Assembly: GCF_012273895.1 (NCBI RefSeq)
Contig: NC_052108.1
Span: 4,154,001-4,218,000 of the forward strand
DNA: 64,000 nt
Direction: 5' to 3'
Source: Zerene cesonia
Lineage: Eukaryota; Arthropoda; Insecta; Lepidoptera; Pieridae
Shown here: one piece after another, positions 50,744 to 63,320 of the stretch
How positions within the stretch are numbered: position 1 is the first letter of the stretch
How the letters are laid out: each line of letters begins with the position of its first letter
Notes under the pieces: model-generated
What the model was told of the DNA's origin: nothing
Database searches by the model: none
Seen by the model: only the letters and a program-made list of their open reading frames with translations
Translations under genes and position numbers: made by a program

Positions 50744-53700
50744 TTAGTGGCTTTTGTCGTATGTATCTTTGTGCTGGTAACCGGTGACGTAGCCCGCGCC
50801 GTCGACGAGATCTTTCCGGCCCGCAATGCCTTTACCCTTGCCAGTTTGGTCGAAGCGTTGCTTGTGGGAGCCGGTGTACTTGGACGTGTCGGTGAGACGG
50901 TCCACAGCGGCGGCTGCGGCTGGCGACTTTGGTAGCTGAGAAATTTAAGATAGTGTAATAGTTATGATTTGTTTGACGTTAAATCTTGGATAAATAACAC
51001 TTTATACCCTAATGGTATGAAGGGACAGGGCCATCTACGAGTTGGTATATTTTAATTGAAACTTTTTACTAGCAACTCAAATGCTTTTACAATATTTAAT
51101 GAAGGTATGTACAATTTAGAACACAATGTACTTATGACGATATTAATGAATTGAAGCCCACCATAATCAGACCAGCTGCAAAAAATATGTTTAAAAAGTA
51201 ATTTTAATTTTACAGGCAAGTGAAGGTACAGTATTAGTTATCTAATACAGACGAGCGGGGAAGGATTAATATAAAAATATTTATTTAACCTAAAACTATT
51301 GTTTAAATTTAATTTTAGAAAAAAAAACAGTTGTCATGTATGTCGTACATTCTAATTTAAAATATAAATCCCTTATTAATTATTATTAATAACGTAAAGT
51401 ATAAAATATATTGATAACATAAATGCGAAAGTGTGTTTGTTTGTCTGAAAACGTCGCAACGGAGCGGTTGTCTTGAGATAGTATGCAGCTATACGGTTAT
51501 ATGATATTTCTTTTTATCTCGGTGAAACATCTCATTCCCAAGCTATAGAAAAATCCTGTACAAAACATTTGAATACTACCGAAATTTGAAAATTCCTACA
51601 GATGGCGCTATATTAGAAGTGTGACTTGCTTTATGACGATGTCGATTTTTTTTTAACCTAGTCGAGGTGAAGTTAAGAGAAGAGAGTTAATAAAAATAAA
51701 ATACTAATATAGGATTGGTTTCCAAATTTGCCGCACCCGTAATTTACGGCTGTGCAAGCGTAACCTAATTTTATCCAAATATGCGTAACGTGATATTTTA
51801 TTCACACAACTATGAATCAATCGATGTGTATGATTTCCTCAGAAGCAAAATTTTGAATTTTTCAAACTCTTTTATGTTACAGTCGGCAATGGAGCTGGTG
51901 GGACGCCTGATGGTAAGCGCCACCACCGCCCATGAACATTTGAAGAGGCTTAAGGTCCATTGCAGACCTTACGCTTCTCCAAATGGATTGCCGACTTTTT
52001 GGGAGGGAATTTAGAAAGGATTGGCGATAGGAATAAAGGAAAGGACTGGGAAGGGTAAGGAAAAGGATATGGGCCTCCGGCTCCCCNNNNNNNNNNNNNN
52101 NNNNNNNNNNNNNNNNNNNNNNNNNNNNNNNNNNNNNNNNNNNNNNNNNNNNNNNNNNNNNNNNNNNNNNNNNNNNNNNNNNNNNNNNNNNNNNNNNNNN
52201 NNNNNNNNNNNNNNNNNNNNNNNNNNNNNNNNNNNNNNNNNNNNNNNNNNNNNNNNNNNNNNNNNNNNNNNNNNNNNNNNNNNNNNNNNNNNNNNNNNNN
52301 NNNNNNNNNNNNNNNNNNNNNNNNNNNNNNNNNNNNNNNNNNNNNNNNNNNNNNNNNNNNNNNNNNNNNNNNNNNNNNNNNNNNNNNNNNNNNNNNNNNN
52401 NNNNNNNNNNNNNNNNNNNNNNNNNNNNNNNNNNNNNNNNNNNNNNNNNNNNNNNNNNNNNNNNNNNNNNNNNNNNNNNNNNNNNNNNNNNNNNNNNNNN
52501 NNNNNNNNNNNNNNNNNNNNNNNNNNNNNNNNNNNNNNNNNNNNNNNNNNNNNNNNNNNNNNNNNNNNNNNNNNNNNNNNNNNNNNNNNNNNNNNNNNNN
52601 NNNNNNNNNNNNNNNNNNNNNNNNNNNNNNNNNNNNNNNNNNNNNNNNNNNNNNNNNNNNNNNNNNNNNNNNNNNNNNNNNNNNNNNNNNNNNNNNNNNN
52701 NNNNNNNNNNNNNNNNNNNNNNNNNNNNNNNNNNNNNNNNNNNNNNNNNNNNNNNNNNNNNNNNNNNNNNNNNNNNNNNNNNNNNNNNNNNNNNNNNNNN
52801 NNNNNNNNNNNNNNNNNNNNNNNNNNNNNNNNNNNNNNNNNNNNNNNNNNNNNNNNNNNNNNNNNNNNNNNNNNNNNNNNNNNNNNNNNNNNNNNNNNNN
52901 NNNNNNNNNNNNNNNNNNNNNNNNNNNNNNNNNNNNNNNNNNNNNNNNNNNNNNNNNNNNNNNNNNNNNNNNNNNNNNNNNNNNNNNNNNNNNNNNNNNN
53001 NNNNNNNNNNNNNNNNNNNNNNNNNNNNNNNNNNNNNNNNNNNNNNNNNNNNNNNNNNNNNNNNNNNNNNNNNNNNNNNNNNNNNNAGCTGGCCCAATTC
53101 GTGCCGAAGCGTGTTCGACTACCACATACAAATTTACTATATAAAAACTTACATGGGTAGATATGCCGGGTTGTCCACACGTTGTTAGCTTTTTCTTTAT
53201 TTCTTCTAGTTCTACTTTCTTGCTTTTTGCGAGATCATCAAGGAACTTCTGGTAATCGTCGATGCCTAGTTTTACGGATTTCAATTTTTTGAAGTGGATC
53301 GCTGTATCCGTAGTTGTGATTTTCTTCCCATCTATAACTTTTGCTTGTTTCATCCATTTATCGCTTTGAGATAATGTTATTTGCTTTCCATCAGACTTTG
53401 GGTCGCCGAATTTTGAAAACATTTTAAAGGCATCCTGAAATTGCAATTAAAAATTGCTACGATCAGTTACCACAAAAAAATTATGACATAATAATACCGT
53501 CTACGGTATTATATTATCTGCGATATCGTTAATGCATTATTTTTGTTTTTACACCATAACGGTTGTATTTTTTAACTGACTTCAAAAAAAGAAGAGACTG
53601 AATTTTCTCGTATTTGTTACGTTATAACTTATCACTGGTAGAATCGATTTTGATGGTTCTTTTTATTTAAAGGTGCCTCCCAGGTGGTGACTATTGAAAT

Positions 53701-55123
53701 TTGGTCTAGTTCTAACAATTTGAAGGCGGTAATTTTTTTTTATTAAAAATTGCTTTGAAACTCAGAAACAAAATCGGGCTCGTTTTTTACGTCAACAAGA
53801 TTTGATGAGTTAAGTTAACATTCACCGCTGCCACAAGATAATATAAAATTAACACGAGCAAAATCAGCGGACAAAAATAAGTTTTACATAATAAACACAC
53901 CTATTTTGTAATAGACATATTTAAAAAGAAATGATATTAAGTAAATATAAACGATATTTTCAGAAGATTGATGGCCACGAAACCTGTGCAACCTTGTTGC
54001 ATGTTGTTTTATCTAGATAAAGAGCTGGTAAGTACTCATGCACTTCTAACGACTTTTAACACGGCAATGGAATATATTTAGTTTCAGCGTATATTATGTA
54101 AAGGAGCAGTGGTTGCTCATTGGTTAAGCCCTGACGAGTGTTTCAGATATCACTTGATTCTTCGATTTATCTACTTATTGTTTATATCATCACTGCTGAA
54201 ATGGTGAAGCAAAACAACGTAAGGAAACCCTCGTGGATTAGTGGTTGTCGTGATCAGAACCTTCACAGATGGCTATCTAAATAGGGAAACAGGCTTGTTT
54301 CCCTGCAGTGGAATCATATATGGGCTGATGACGATGATAAGAAGAAACTTTTATTTTATTTTTATGTAAAATTTTTGCTTACAACTTTTTCCTTTTTTTT
54401 CAGTCTAGAAGTATAATTGTATTACACGAATATTCCTTTGAACAGTTTAATGTAATAAATCTGGATAATTTATAAATAGACTCCACATCGAATCAATCAA
54501 ACCCTAGGCCGTTTAAGTACCTACGACATGCAATTTAAAGCTTCACACTTTTTGTTTTGGTGTAAAGATTCATGGCTGCTACTTATATAAATATTTTTTT
54601 CCCAGACCATTCCTAGACCATGACCACCACAGATCATTTAACAATTCTGTACTTAACTTTAAACCATAAAATCTTATCTTACACGTATAAACAACCAGGC
54701 ACGAAACATTAAAACTAATTTTATTTACGTCTTGTATTATAATATATCTAACATATCCAAACAATTCGGATCCCTAACAGGATTAGTCCATGCACTAACC
54801 TTCATCAACAGCGCTTGAATTTTCCTTTGCGTGCCTTTTATTTTAATAATATCCTCCAATAAACATATGTGCATAATGTAACCATTCCAATTATTGACTG
54901 TCTACATCACAGTCGCTTTATTACTTAGCTATAAATTCCTTGCAAAGTATGGCGAGTTAAGAATTGAGTTTAATGCTTTCTTTACCTTAAAAGGAATGAC
55001 ATTGTCATCATTCTTTGCAGTAGTTCCGTTGGCTGCGCCCGGTGCTGACCCATTTTCTAGTTTGATGTCCTTCACCTCCTGAGCTACTTGCTCCACCGCC
55101 TCCTGCGCTTGTTCAGCCGACAT
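50744..55123 (-). CDS. TPPP: Tubulin polymerization-promoting protein (TPPP/p25-alpha; fly ringmaker)
   Basis: Coding exons in transcript order: 55123-54986, 53434-53153, 50935-50744; 203 residues, all in phase 0. TPPP proteins bind and bundle microtubules; the fly orthologue ringmaker works in axon extension and synaptic microtubules. An acidic, Ala/Glu-rich N-terminus (about 1-46) precedes the p25-alpha EF-hand-like core in exon 2 (MFSKFGDPKSDGKQITLSQS, KWMKQAKVIDGKKITTTDT). Exon 3 holds the hallmark C-terminus: RLTDTSKYTGSHKQRFD, GKGKGIAGR, GYVTGYQHKDTYD. The start is taken at the first Met; an acceptor ('tttattcag') 3 bases upstream shows that the 5' UTR continues in a distant exon. Intron 2 holds a 1000 N gap inside a dispersed repeat. 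A minus-strand AATAAA at 50291-50296 may end the transcript. Confidence 0.95.
51883..53125 (+). mobile_element. Dispersed non-autonomous repeat, copy 1 (interrupted by gap)
   Basis: Starts 'tcggcaatggagctggtggg', continues through 'cgcctgatggtaagcgccac' and 'ccattgcagacctta', and resumes after the gap with 'agctggcccaattcgtgccg'. It matches 62995-63320 throughout. The family is widespread in moths and butterflies; I cannot name it with certainty. It lies in TPPP intron 2. Confidence 0.7.
52087..53086. other. Assembly gap of exactly 1000 N inside a dispersed repeat
   Basis: The left flank ends in 'gggcctccggctcccc' and the right flank starts with 'agctggcccaattcgtgccg'. In the copy of the same repeat at 62995-63320 these points are about 94 bases apart, so the missing sequence is probably near 0.1 kb, not 1 kb. 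Confidence 0.9.
53566..53745. mobile_element. Dispersed repeat in TPPP intron 1
   Basis: 'tttttaactgacttcaaaaa', 'tcgattttgatggttctttt' and 'aatttggtctagttctaaca' belong to a repeat type also seen at 29500-29660 and, as fragments, near 11685 and 48890. Confidence 0.5.
54103..54345 (+). mobile_element. tRNA-derived SINE, plus-strand copy
   Basis: Head 'gagcagtggttgctcattgg', body 'acgtaaggaaaccctcgtgg' and 'ggcttgtttccctgcagtgg', tail 'tatgggctgatgacgatgat'. Same family in structure as 59013-59316, but more diverged. It lies in TPPP intron 1. Confidence 0.65.
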
Positions 55124-57730
55124 TATCTGAATAAATAGTGACTAACTGGTATAAACATTTCCAATTAGATATTTACGTAAGAATCTTATTCTAACGTATG
55201 GCTATTTACCTATGTATTTTTGTTTTATTAAACGTTAGGTTCTCACTGACTTTAATAGACTTAACAAATAATAACTACATCCTAACATATAAAACGCAAA
55301 GATGACTGACTGATCTATTAACACACATCCCAAACTGCTGGACCGATCAGGCTAAAATTTGACATACTAATAGACAATATGATATCATATAAAGTTTGTA
55401 CCATGAAAATTTATTTCACACAACAGTTAGTCAACATATAATCGGGTACCAAATATGTCTCTTATAAATCTATTTTAATAATATGCATTAAAAGGTACTT
55501 ACGAGGTAGGTATTAACTACCTACTTATAGATATTTAGCATGTCTGCATACTTCTGTTATTACATCTGACTCGCGCAAAACCGCGTAAAAACTAGATACG
55601 AATGATAATTATTACAATGTCAAGGTGATGTCATACAATAACGGACAAATTAATCTTAAAACTTTGCACATCAATTCGTGTTATGCCGTGTTTTAGCTAA
55701 AGTTGGCAATTACATCACCGACCTTGTAGGCAAAACGATTTATCTATATCCGTAAATATCAGCTGAGTTTCTTTTACAATGTATTCTCTTTTTATGCGAA
55801 ATATACTAAACAACTTATCATGTCGAGTAATGCATAGCCAGTTTCGAGTCACTTCAAATTTTATAAATTTGGATAGATGGCACTATATTTTTAAATGTGA
55901 CTTGTAAAATGCTTGTTTATGAAAAAATAGACGCCACTTACTGTTTTTCATTTCAATTTCCTTGGACCACGCGGGTCCGCCGCAGCCGCGGCGAGAAAAC
56001 CTAGCGGCTATCTATGATTATAATACTCATACGACAATATAATATTTATGATAAGGCTATAATGCATAGGTATTCTTAATTCATGATATATTCTTATCTT
56101 TGTTTATTGAACGTGGAAATGACATCATTTTTGTATGTCGACCTTGACTAAAACAGTACGCCAATTTTTGTATATAATCTATGACCTAACTAATTCTAGA
56201 CTGCGGGGGCCGCCTTACCTAATTTAAAATAACTTAGAATATAGCCAGTAATGTTTCAGTGGGTGTAAAATCATAGCAATTTTTAGAATAAATAATGACT
56301 GGCAGAATATCGCACTTGCTTCAAGCAAATATGCATCAATGTACGCAACTACTGAAATAATACCTATATCTACCAAAATCAATGAAATTATGTTTTCAGC
56401 TTAACGAGATCCTATATCATATATACATAAGTATTTTTTTACAATACCTATACCTAGTATATGAATAACAATTATAAACATAATAAATTTAGCTGTACTA
56501 TCTATTGAATAATGAAACGCAAACCATGTATATTTAGGTCACTATTATTTATAAATAGACGACTGAGAATCGACAACACATGAAAACAGCAAATCATTTT
56601 CGATTAATTTCTACAAAATGAATTATTTGGCAAACCTACAAATTCTGACAATAATATTGTTGATTCGTTTATCGTAATTAAAATGGCGAACGAGCTGTCG
56701 CATCGCGTATATACTTATTTAAAAATGGTGCAAAATACCTGCGTATAAATTTTACCACGGAAAGTGTAATAGAGGATCTGGGGGAATATACAGAATTCAA
56801 GTCATATCTACCAATGACTTAGATATGCACATGTTCTTGTTCTATGTTTGTCTTTCAATTTTATAGTATTTTTGTAACATCTAGCATCTAGGATAGTATG
56901 AAGGCTAGAGTAAGCTAAACATCCGGTCAAATCCACTTGTAACAGCTGGTAATTTCCTGCTAACTAAAAAAATAAAGAAGTTGCATACAAACTACCAACC
57001 GGGTTTTATGTCGCCTCTTCACCATTGAATCTACTTTCCGAACAGGTGGTAAATAATAAATGATGTATTTTGACGATTCAAAAGCTTATCTTAAAGAAGT
57101 CTGGTTACATATACATACGTGTTGAGTGTGAGTGGCGGCTGCCGATCGATGAGATCCCTCTTCACCATTATTACCATTTATCCCGCTCTAATGCAGAATT
57201 CTTTCTAATAAGTCGTCAACTAACTTTCAACATTTAAACATTTATTTATTTATAGCCACATTATAAACAAATTTACAAATAAAGAGACACGACGTTTGGC
57301 TAAACTAGGTACTAGACCTGTGCTATAAAAACTATACCTAAACACTTTTAGTTTTAAGTTAGCAACACATTTATAAATGCAAACTCTTATACTAATACTT
57401 TGCGTCTAGGACACCTTAAACACAGCACTACTGCAAAATATTTTTCAAAGGACATCGAGAATATATTTAACCCTGCTTTTATCTATATTTATAAAAATTA
57501 ATCGCCAAAAGTGTTGTTAAACATAAAGCTCGATAACATCTCGAACAATTCGGCAATTTTTTTAAAGGTTTTGTTAAGGTTTCTATGGAGAGAAAAAACG
57601 TGCCAAGGGTGCCGGGGTGGACTGCAAAAATGAAGGATTATATAGGTCTACCCAATAAATACAGAATTATCATGCACATTTGTGAGAGCGGATTGGAAGC
57701 ACAAGCGACAACACATTGTATTATATATTA

Positions 57731-57880
57731 CTAGCTGAGCCCCGCAGTTTCACCCGCGTTAGTCCGTATCCCGTAGGAATATCGGAATAAAAAGTTGCCT
57801 ATATGTTATTCCAGTTGTCCAGCTATCTACGTACCAAATTTCATTGCAATCAATCCTTACAAACTTTCGCATTTATAATA
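57731..57880. mobile_element. Short retroelement end
   Basis: 'actagctgagccccgcagtt' and 'caaatttcattgcaatcaat' are typical of degraded lepidopteran retroelement tails. Family not determined. Confidence 0.45.
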
Positions 57881-58246
57881 TTTGTAGGATAGGATGTAGT
57901 AATAAAAGCCCACCCATATTCAAAATGCGTCATGGCTTTTCTTCGTTGCCACAACGCGTCTGAGCGTTTTTATTAGGGCCGTAACACGAATTTCTCGATG
58001 TGAATCTTTTACATGACCACAACGCATTGTGAGCTATTTTTTAACTCAACGAGCGGTCGGTGAGCTTATATAGAATAGACATTATATTTATATAGCTTTA
58101 TTTACAATGTTTATTATATTTATATAGCTTTCAGTGCCGATATTTGTAATGGATTTAAATTATTGTCTTTTTTTACCTTTTCAATTGTTTTATACGCAAA
58201 GTATATTGTTATACAATTATTAATATCACTGGTATTTATATTCTAA

Positions 58247-58440
58247 CTAGCTGCACGCCCCGGCTCCGCCCGGGTTGTCATTTTAAATGACTCATTTATC
58301 GTAATTAAAATTATTTAAACTATCCTATCTCTCAAGTTGGATCGAACTGCACATGGTGTGCGAATTTTATTATAATCGGTTAAGTGGTTTAGGAGTCCAT
58401 TGAGGACAAACATTGTGACACGAGATTTATATATATTAAG
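58247..58440. mobile_element. Dispersed repeat, second copy of the 36915-37085 family
   Basis: 'gctgcacgccccggctccgc', 'gttggatcgaactgcacatg' and 'ggagtccattgaggacaaac' parallel the copy in UTP4 intron 8. No coding potential. Confidence 0.65.
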
Positions 58441-58677
58441 ATTAGCGTCGGCTCTAGGGTAAAGCGGGTAGAGCTGGTCATTTATTTCAAAGGGCGCCAA
58501 GATGGATAACGCAAAAGACGTTTGATTCAAAAACATACATTTTTATTTTTAATTTTTATAGCATTGAAATGCTTTATGGATGAGAAATTTTGAAGGAATA
58601 GAAAAAAATTGATCACGAGGCAGGATTCGAGGCACATAAAACCGAAAGAGTAGAAGAAATTCGATTATGTGGCGGGA

Positions 58678-58748
58678 TCACTGGTGGCTGATAGGCAGGC
58701 GTTGCTACGGTATGGTAAAAAGACGCGGATTCGAATCCCGCTTTGTGA
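58678..58748 (+). repeat. tRNA-like sequence, probably a SINE or tRNA-relic head
   Basis: Box A TGGCTGATAGG and box B GATTCGAATCC have tRNA spacing. TCACTGG and TTTGTGA can pair as an imperfect acceptor stem, and a run of T follows. The anticodon arm does not fold, so this is not called a functional tRNA. Confidence 0.35.
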
Positions 58749-59012
58749 TAATTTTTTTTTGTATTCTTTCAAAATTTCTTATCATCATACATTTTGTTAA
58801 TGATGTTCATTTGATTATTAAATAGCAAATAGTCATGAAATTAAAATACCAGCTACCTACTATGAATAAATTTTTTAAATTATGATAAACCAAAACGATA
58901 TGAACGGCAAGATCAAATGCCGTCATTAGCTTTCGTCTCTAATGCGAGCTACGGCCGGCTCTGAATTAAATTGTGGTATGTAAGTGCTAATCGTGAATTT
59001 TATTCAAGTACA

Positions 59013-59316
59013 TCATCATCATCATCATCATCAGCCCATATATGTTCCCACTGCTGGGACACAGGCCTCCTATGAGGGTTCAGGCCATAATCCACCACGC
59101 TGGCCAAGTGCGGGTTGGCAGATGTCACATGTCGTCGAACTTTTTAATTCTTGGACATGCCGGTTTCCTCACGATGTTTTCCTTCACCGTTTAAGCAGTG
59201 GTGATGTTATCCACATGCGCAGATAAATTGAAAAATCAATTAATTTCCTGCACGCTCGCCCGGTCTCGAACCCCGACTTATCGATTTTGAAGTCCGAGGT
59301 TCTCACCACTGAGCCA
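59013..59316 (-). mobile_element. tRNA-derived SINE with perfect target-site duplication
   Basis: Read on the minus strand, the head holds Pol III boxes (TGGCTCAGTGG and GGTTCGAGACC), then a body with 'gtgaggaaaccggcatgtcc', 'cataggaggcctgtgtccca' and a (GAT)n tail. The 11-base sequence ATTCAAGTACA flanks it on both sides (59002-59012 and 59317-59327), a clear target-site duplication. The same family is at 6331-6752 and 54103-54345. Confidence 0.85.
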
Positions 59317-62203
59317 ATTCAAGTACAGTTACAATTAATAATAATTAATCATGGGGGTAGGTACAGATATCTAAATTAAAACTTTATTGTCAAACCGTGC
59401 TGAAGTAGTACTAGTATCACTGTCTTCATTTATTCTGCGTATCAGTCATTCTATGGAACAATGTGGCATAAATATTAATAATAATAAATGCATACCTTAA
59501 CTAACGTACCTATACTTTTGACATAACAAGAACTACAATATCTGAAACGGTGCTTGAATGATAATATGGTAAGATCATAATACAATAATAAAAAAAACAT
59601 GAATACGTAGTCCATAAATCCTAGTCATCAATGTGCTTTATGAAAACAGCTCTCAAGCACGACCCATATTCGTGGATACATTCATTGAAATCAGGGCATC
59701 ATAGTAGTGTAGCTATAACTAAGACATCTTACATTACCCATGCACCTATTTTGACTGCGCATTTATAAATGATCTAGTGCGATCATTTCTAAAATTGTTA
59801 ACAAGATTAAGATACTGGTATATATCCGTTATTAGGTAGATAATTAATGACTATACTCTATAGGGACTAGATATATTATTATGTTTTACTTTTTTTACAC
59901 TACCTGGCAGAAAACGCTTTTGATCGATGAGGCCGCTTAATTTTGCAAATCATGTATTACGTAATGTTTGGTTTTTTGTTTTTATCCCTGTGTTTATTAT
60001 TACTATTGACTATCGAGTACGACGACTTTAGTAAATTCCGTAAACAACTTATAAATTATTATTGTTCTACTAATGAGCCCGTATATTACTAAACTGCTTT
60101 GCATCACAATATTTGTCTATAGTAAAATATTTCTTTTCATTATGTAGAAGCACGTAACCCATTGAAAGCATGACGTCAGATACAACCATAGATGCATAAA
60201 TCTTGCCATGACTCATCTCATTCATATATATAAATAACACTTCCAATATGGGAACTTATTTAAATTTTGTTTTGTGTTTGACATCGATGTGGTTAACAGT
60301 TTTTAATACACTTTTCTAACTACGTATAATAATTATGGTGAACGTTCATATTATTATCAACACAATGCCATACGATAACCTATTTGCCATACGTTTAATT
60401 TTCAACCCACAATGTGTAATATAGAATGCACAAATATAAAACGCAAATAACGTACTTTCCTCGTAATGAAAACACTTGTGTCAGTTACAACTTAACTTAA
60501 CACCTGCTAGCAATAGCCAAAGCCTCATTAAAATCATTCCAGCCTTTTCGGAAATTGGCTGTTATTACTTATTATCAGATCGATACCTACAGATCTTCTT
60601 CAAAAGAAGCAGTCAAATTCAATTTTGGATGCAAAATAGTTATTCGTAATTTGTTTTTTGTCAACTTTTTATCCTTGCCCAACGAATTACTTAAATTCTA
60701 TCAGAATAGGTACTTATTTTAAGGTGATTACCTACTTGTACGTTTATAATAATTTTATCCGAAGTGTATTTGTGGGTATAAATCAATAGAAATTTAAAAT
60801 CTTTGGTATAAGTTATAAAATACCAACAATGACGATAAATTGGTAAAAAACGACATGGCGGGAAACGATGAAAGTGAATAGACACGAGTAAAAACTGATA
60901 GATGCTAACGGCCTCCCAAGTTTCTAACATAACCTTTTTACTATCATTGAGATATTAATCTAAGTATTAATTAATAATTCTGTTGCATTATAATAAAACG
61001 CACTCACCTAATATTTTTTAACATTATTTCGCTTCTGCAATCCTTTTCGTTAACCCACAGATTTTTAACATATTTATATTATTTAAATAAAGTTAGATTC
61101 TTATCATTGCTCTATGTATAGAGTGTGAGTCAGAAAATATATTTTCACTAGAATAAGGTACTACCTACTTAGGTAGAAACTTATATATTAATCAATAACA
61201 GGTAGGATAAATGAAACTGTACTATACCTACAAACTACACAAATACCTACGTCCTATTATAGACTCCTCTTGGCTCTAGGCTGTGTCTTAGAAATTTGTT
61301 AAAATAGAAAAACATAACAATGCAAAATAAATTAGTTAAACAAATATTTATGTCATAGATTTCTGTTGAAGGATTACGGTTTGACCTTCGTATTGTGATT
61401 AGCATCTTGTGGCGTAATATACCTAATGATGCGCATAGACAAATTCATACATAGAAGACATCTATTAAAAGTAGATACAGTAAACATTGCCGTGTTACCT
61501 TGAAAATAAATTGTTTTTAAGGAAAGATACCAGTGTTTTGTTATTCAATTTTGAAGGACGGTGCAACCAAGTGAAATTATTATCTTATCAAAAATTGCAT
61601 GTGTTTTTCTCATATCAGGTTGTTATCATAAAGTTTAACATTCACTCAAATCCAATTTCCTATTGATAAAGTTTCGTAATACGTGTTATATTAAGCTGAT
61701 CATAACGTGTTTCGTAAACCATTTTCATGGTTCGCTCTATTCTCAAGTGGTTAGGGCGAGATAGGGCAGTCAGTGACTTGAATTACGGTTACACCCTTCC
61801 TAAACTGACGTCATTTATTGTTATACTCGTAAATTGTACGTAAATAGTGAAAAAAAGTCTACTTAATATAATAATATTAATTAATTACAGTAAAACATGT
61901 TTTATTAGAGAGCTAGAGCCCTTCGCTAGGCTTATATTCAGTTTAGCCTACTCTCAGCAGCATTTTTAGTGAAATTTAATTTCATCTTTTACATTTACGT
62001 ACTCTTACAGCGCGACTTACAAGTGATTTGATAGTTGTGAATATTTGCCAAATTTTTCGCACTACCGCACCACCGTGATTTAGAAATGATTTCATTAAAT
62101 CTGGGATGAATTAGGGTGACAGCTTTGTTTTCTCAAAGCAGAAGATTTCGTTTAGCACAATTTTACAAAATATATAAATTAATGCCAAAAAAACGAAACT
62201 CAC

Positions 62204-62332
62204 ATATAAATTAGTATTCTTTTATGATGAGGTCACACGCACTAACACCGACGTGTGGCACACGGCAGTTTCTATTCACGGTTCAACCGACACTGTTTTG
62301 TTGACAAGCAACCATTGAGCGCTCTGCAAACT
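62204..62332 (-). promoter_or_regulatory. Candidate TPPP promoter and non-coding first exon
   Basis: On the minus strand a TCAGT arthropod initiator (around 62332) starts a GC-richer tract of about 129 bases that ends at a good donor, GTGAGT (62203-62198). TPPP coding exon 1 has an acceptor just before its ATG (55126), so an upstream non-coding exon is required. This is the best candidate I see, but distance (7 kb) and motifs are the only support. Confidence 0.3.
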
Positions 62333-62994
62333 GAGCATGCGTGTTTTATGACGCTTCCTCCGCTTCCTACTTCCCAGATTTGGGGCTCATCTTTGTAATG
62401 TAAACCCTCTTTTACACTACTGTTTCTGGAACACAACTCTGTGAATGGCTTAGTGGCTGCTTAAATGACATGTCGTATGTTCTTGAGACTAGGAGCGATG
62501 TGTTAATTAAAATAAGTTCAAAAAATGTTGCGCTCTATCTTCCTAGTCTTCTATCTATCTTCTATCTTCGTGTACCCATTAACCCTTTAACATTTTTACT
62601 TTTTATTATAATAGAAAAATACAGCAAGCTTTGTAATGCATATTAGTAAATATATGGAATCTATTTATTTATTCTTTGTAAATATAAATTTAATATCATT
62701 TATATATTTTATGAATCATAACAAAAAACAAAAATAAAGTTTTATCATAAATACAACTACAAATAATTTTCATTTACAAGTGATACATTTTTAAGTATAA
62801 CAAATATTTAATCAATATTTATCAGGAGTTTTGTGATTAGATTGACCACCCAGCAATAATTGCCCCTCCGTATTAGCGGGGAAGCGCCCATTTTCAGTAG
62901 TTCCCTTGACTTGTTACGCTTGGATCGCCAAAATGGTCTTATAAGTGGTAAAAATATATAGCAAATAACACTTATATAATTTTATTTTTTTTAT

Positions 62995-63320
62995 GTCGGC
63001 CATGGAGCTGCTGAATCGCCTGATGATAAGTACTACCACCGCCCATGAATATTTGGAGAGGCGGAAGGTCGTTTGCAGACCTTACATCTGCAAATGGATT
63101 ACCGGCTAAATGGGGAAGGATGAAGAAAGGATTGACGAGAGGAAAAAAGGAAAGGAAGGGTATGGAAAAGGATACAGGCCTTCGGCTCGGCCCACTCTTC
63201 GAACGAAAAACGCTGCTGTTATATTAGTCAATCTTCTATGGTTGTAACCATACCACCGGGTAAGGTACCAACCTTACCCGGTATGAGCTGGTCCAAACCG
63301 TGCGGAAGCGTGCTCGACTC
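62995..63320 (+). mobile_element. Dispersed non-autonomous repeat, copy 2 (continuous)
   Basis: Matches 51883-53125. This copy has no gap and therefore shows the middle part, including a short hairpin at 63255-63282. No ORF of a transposase or reverse transcriptase is present. A short ORF across it is not a gene. Confidence 0.7.
63255..63282. repeat. Perfect 12-base inverted repeat with 4-base loop
   Basis: ACCGGGTAAGGT, loop ACCA, then ACCTTACCCGGT. It lies near the 3' end of the dispersed repeat and may be a structural element of the family. Confidence 0.9.

Noticed and set aside
50747..50935. Plus-strand ORF of 62 codons
   Set aside because: Exact antisense of TPPP exon 3.
51877..53446. 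Frames of 379-498 codons across 52087-53086
   Set aside because: Produced by the gap. Only 53153-53434 is real coding sequence (TPPP exon 2).
58678..58748. Functional tRNA gene
   Set aside because: Pol III boxes are present but the anticodon arm does not fold and the T-stem has a mismatch at its closing pair.
58984..59226. Histidine-rich ORF
   Set aside because: Lies within a SINE and its (CAT)n tail.
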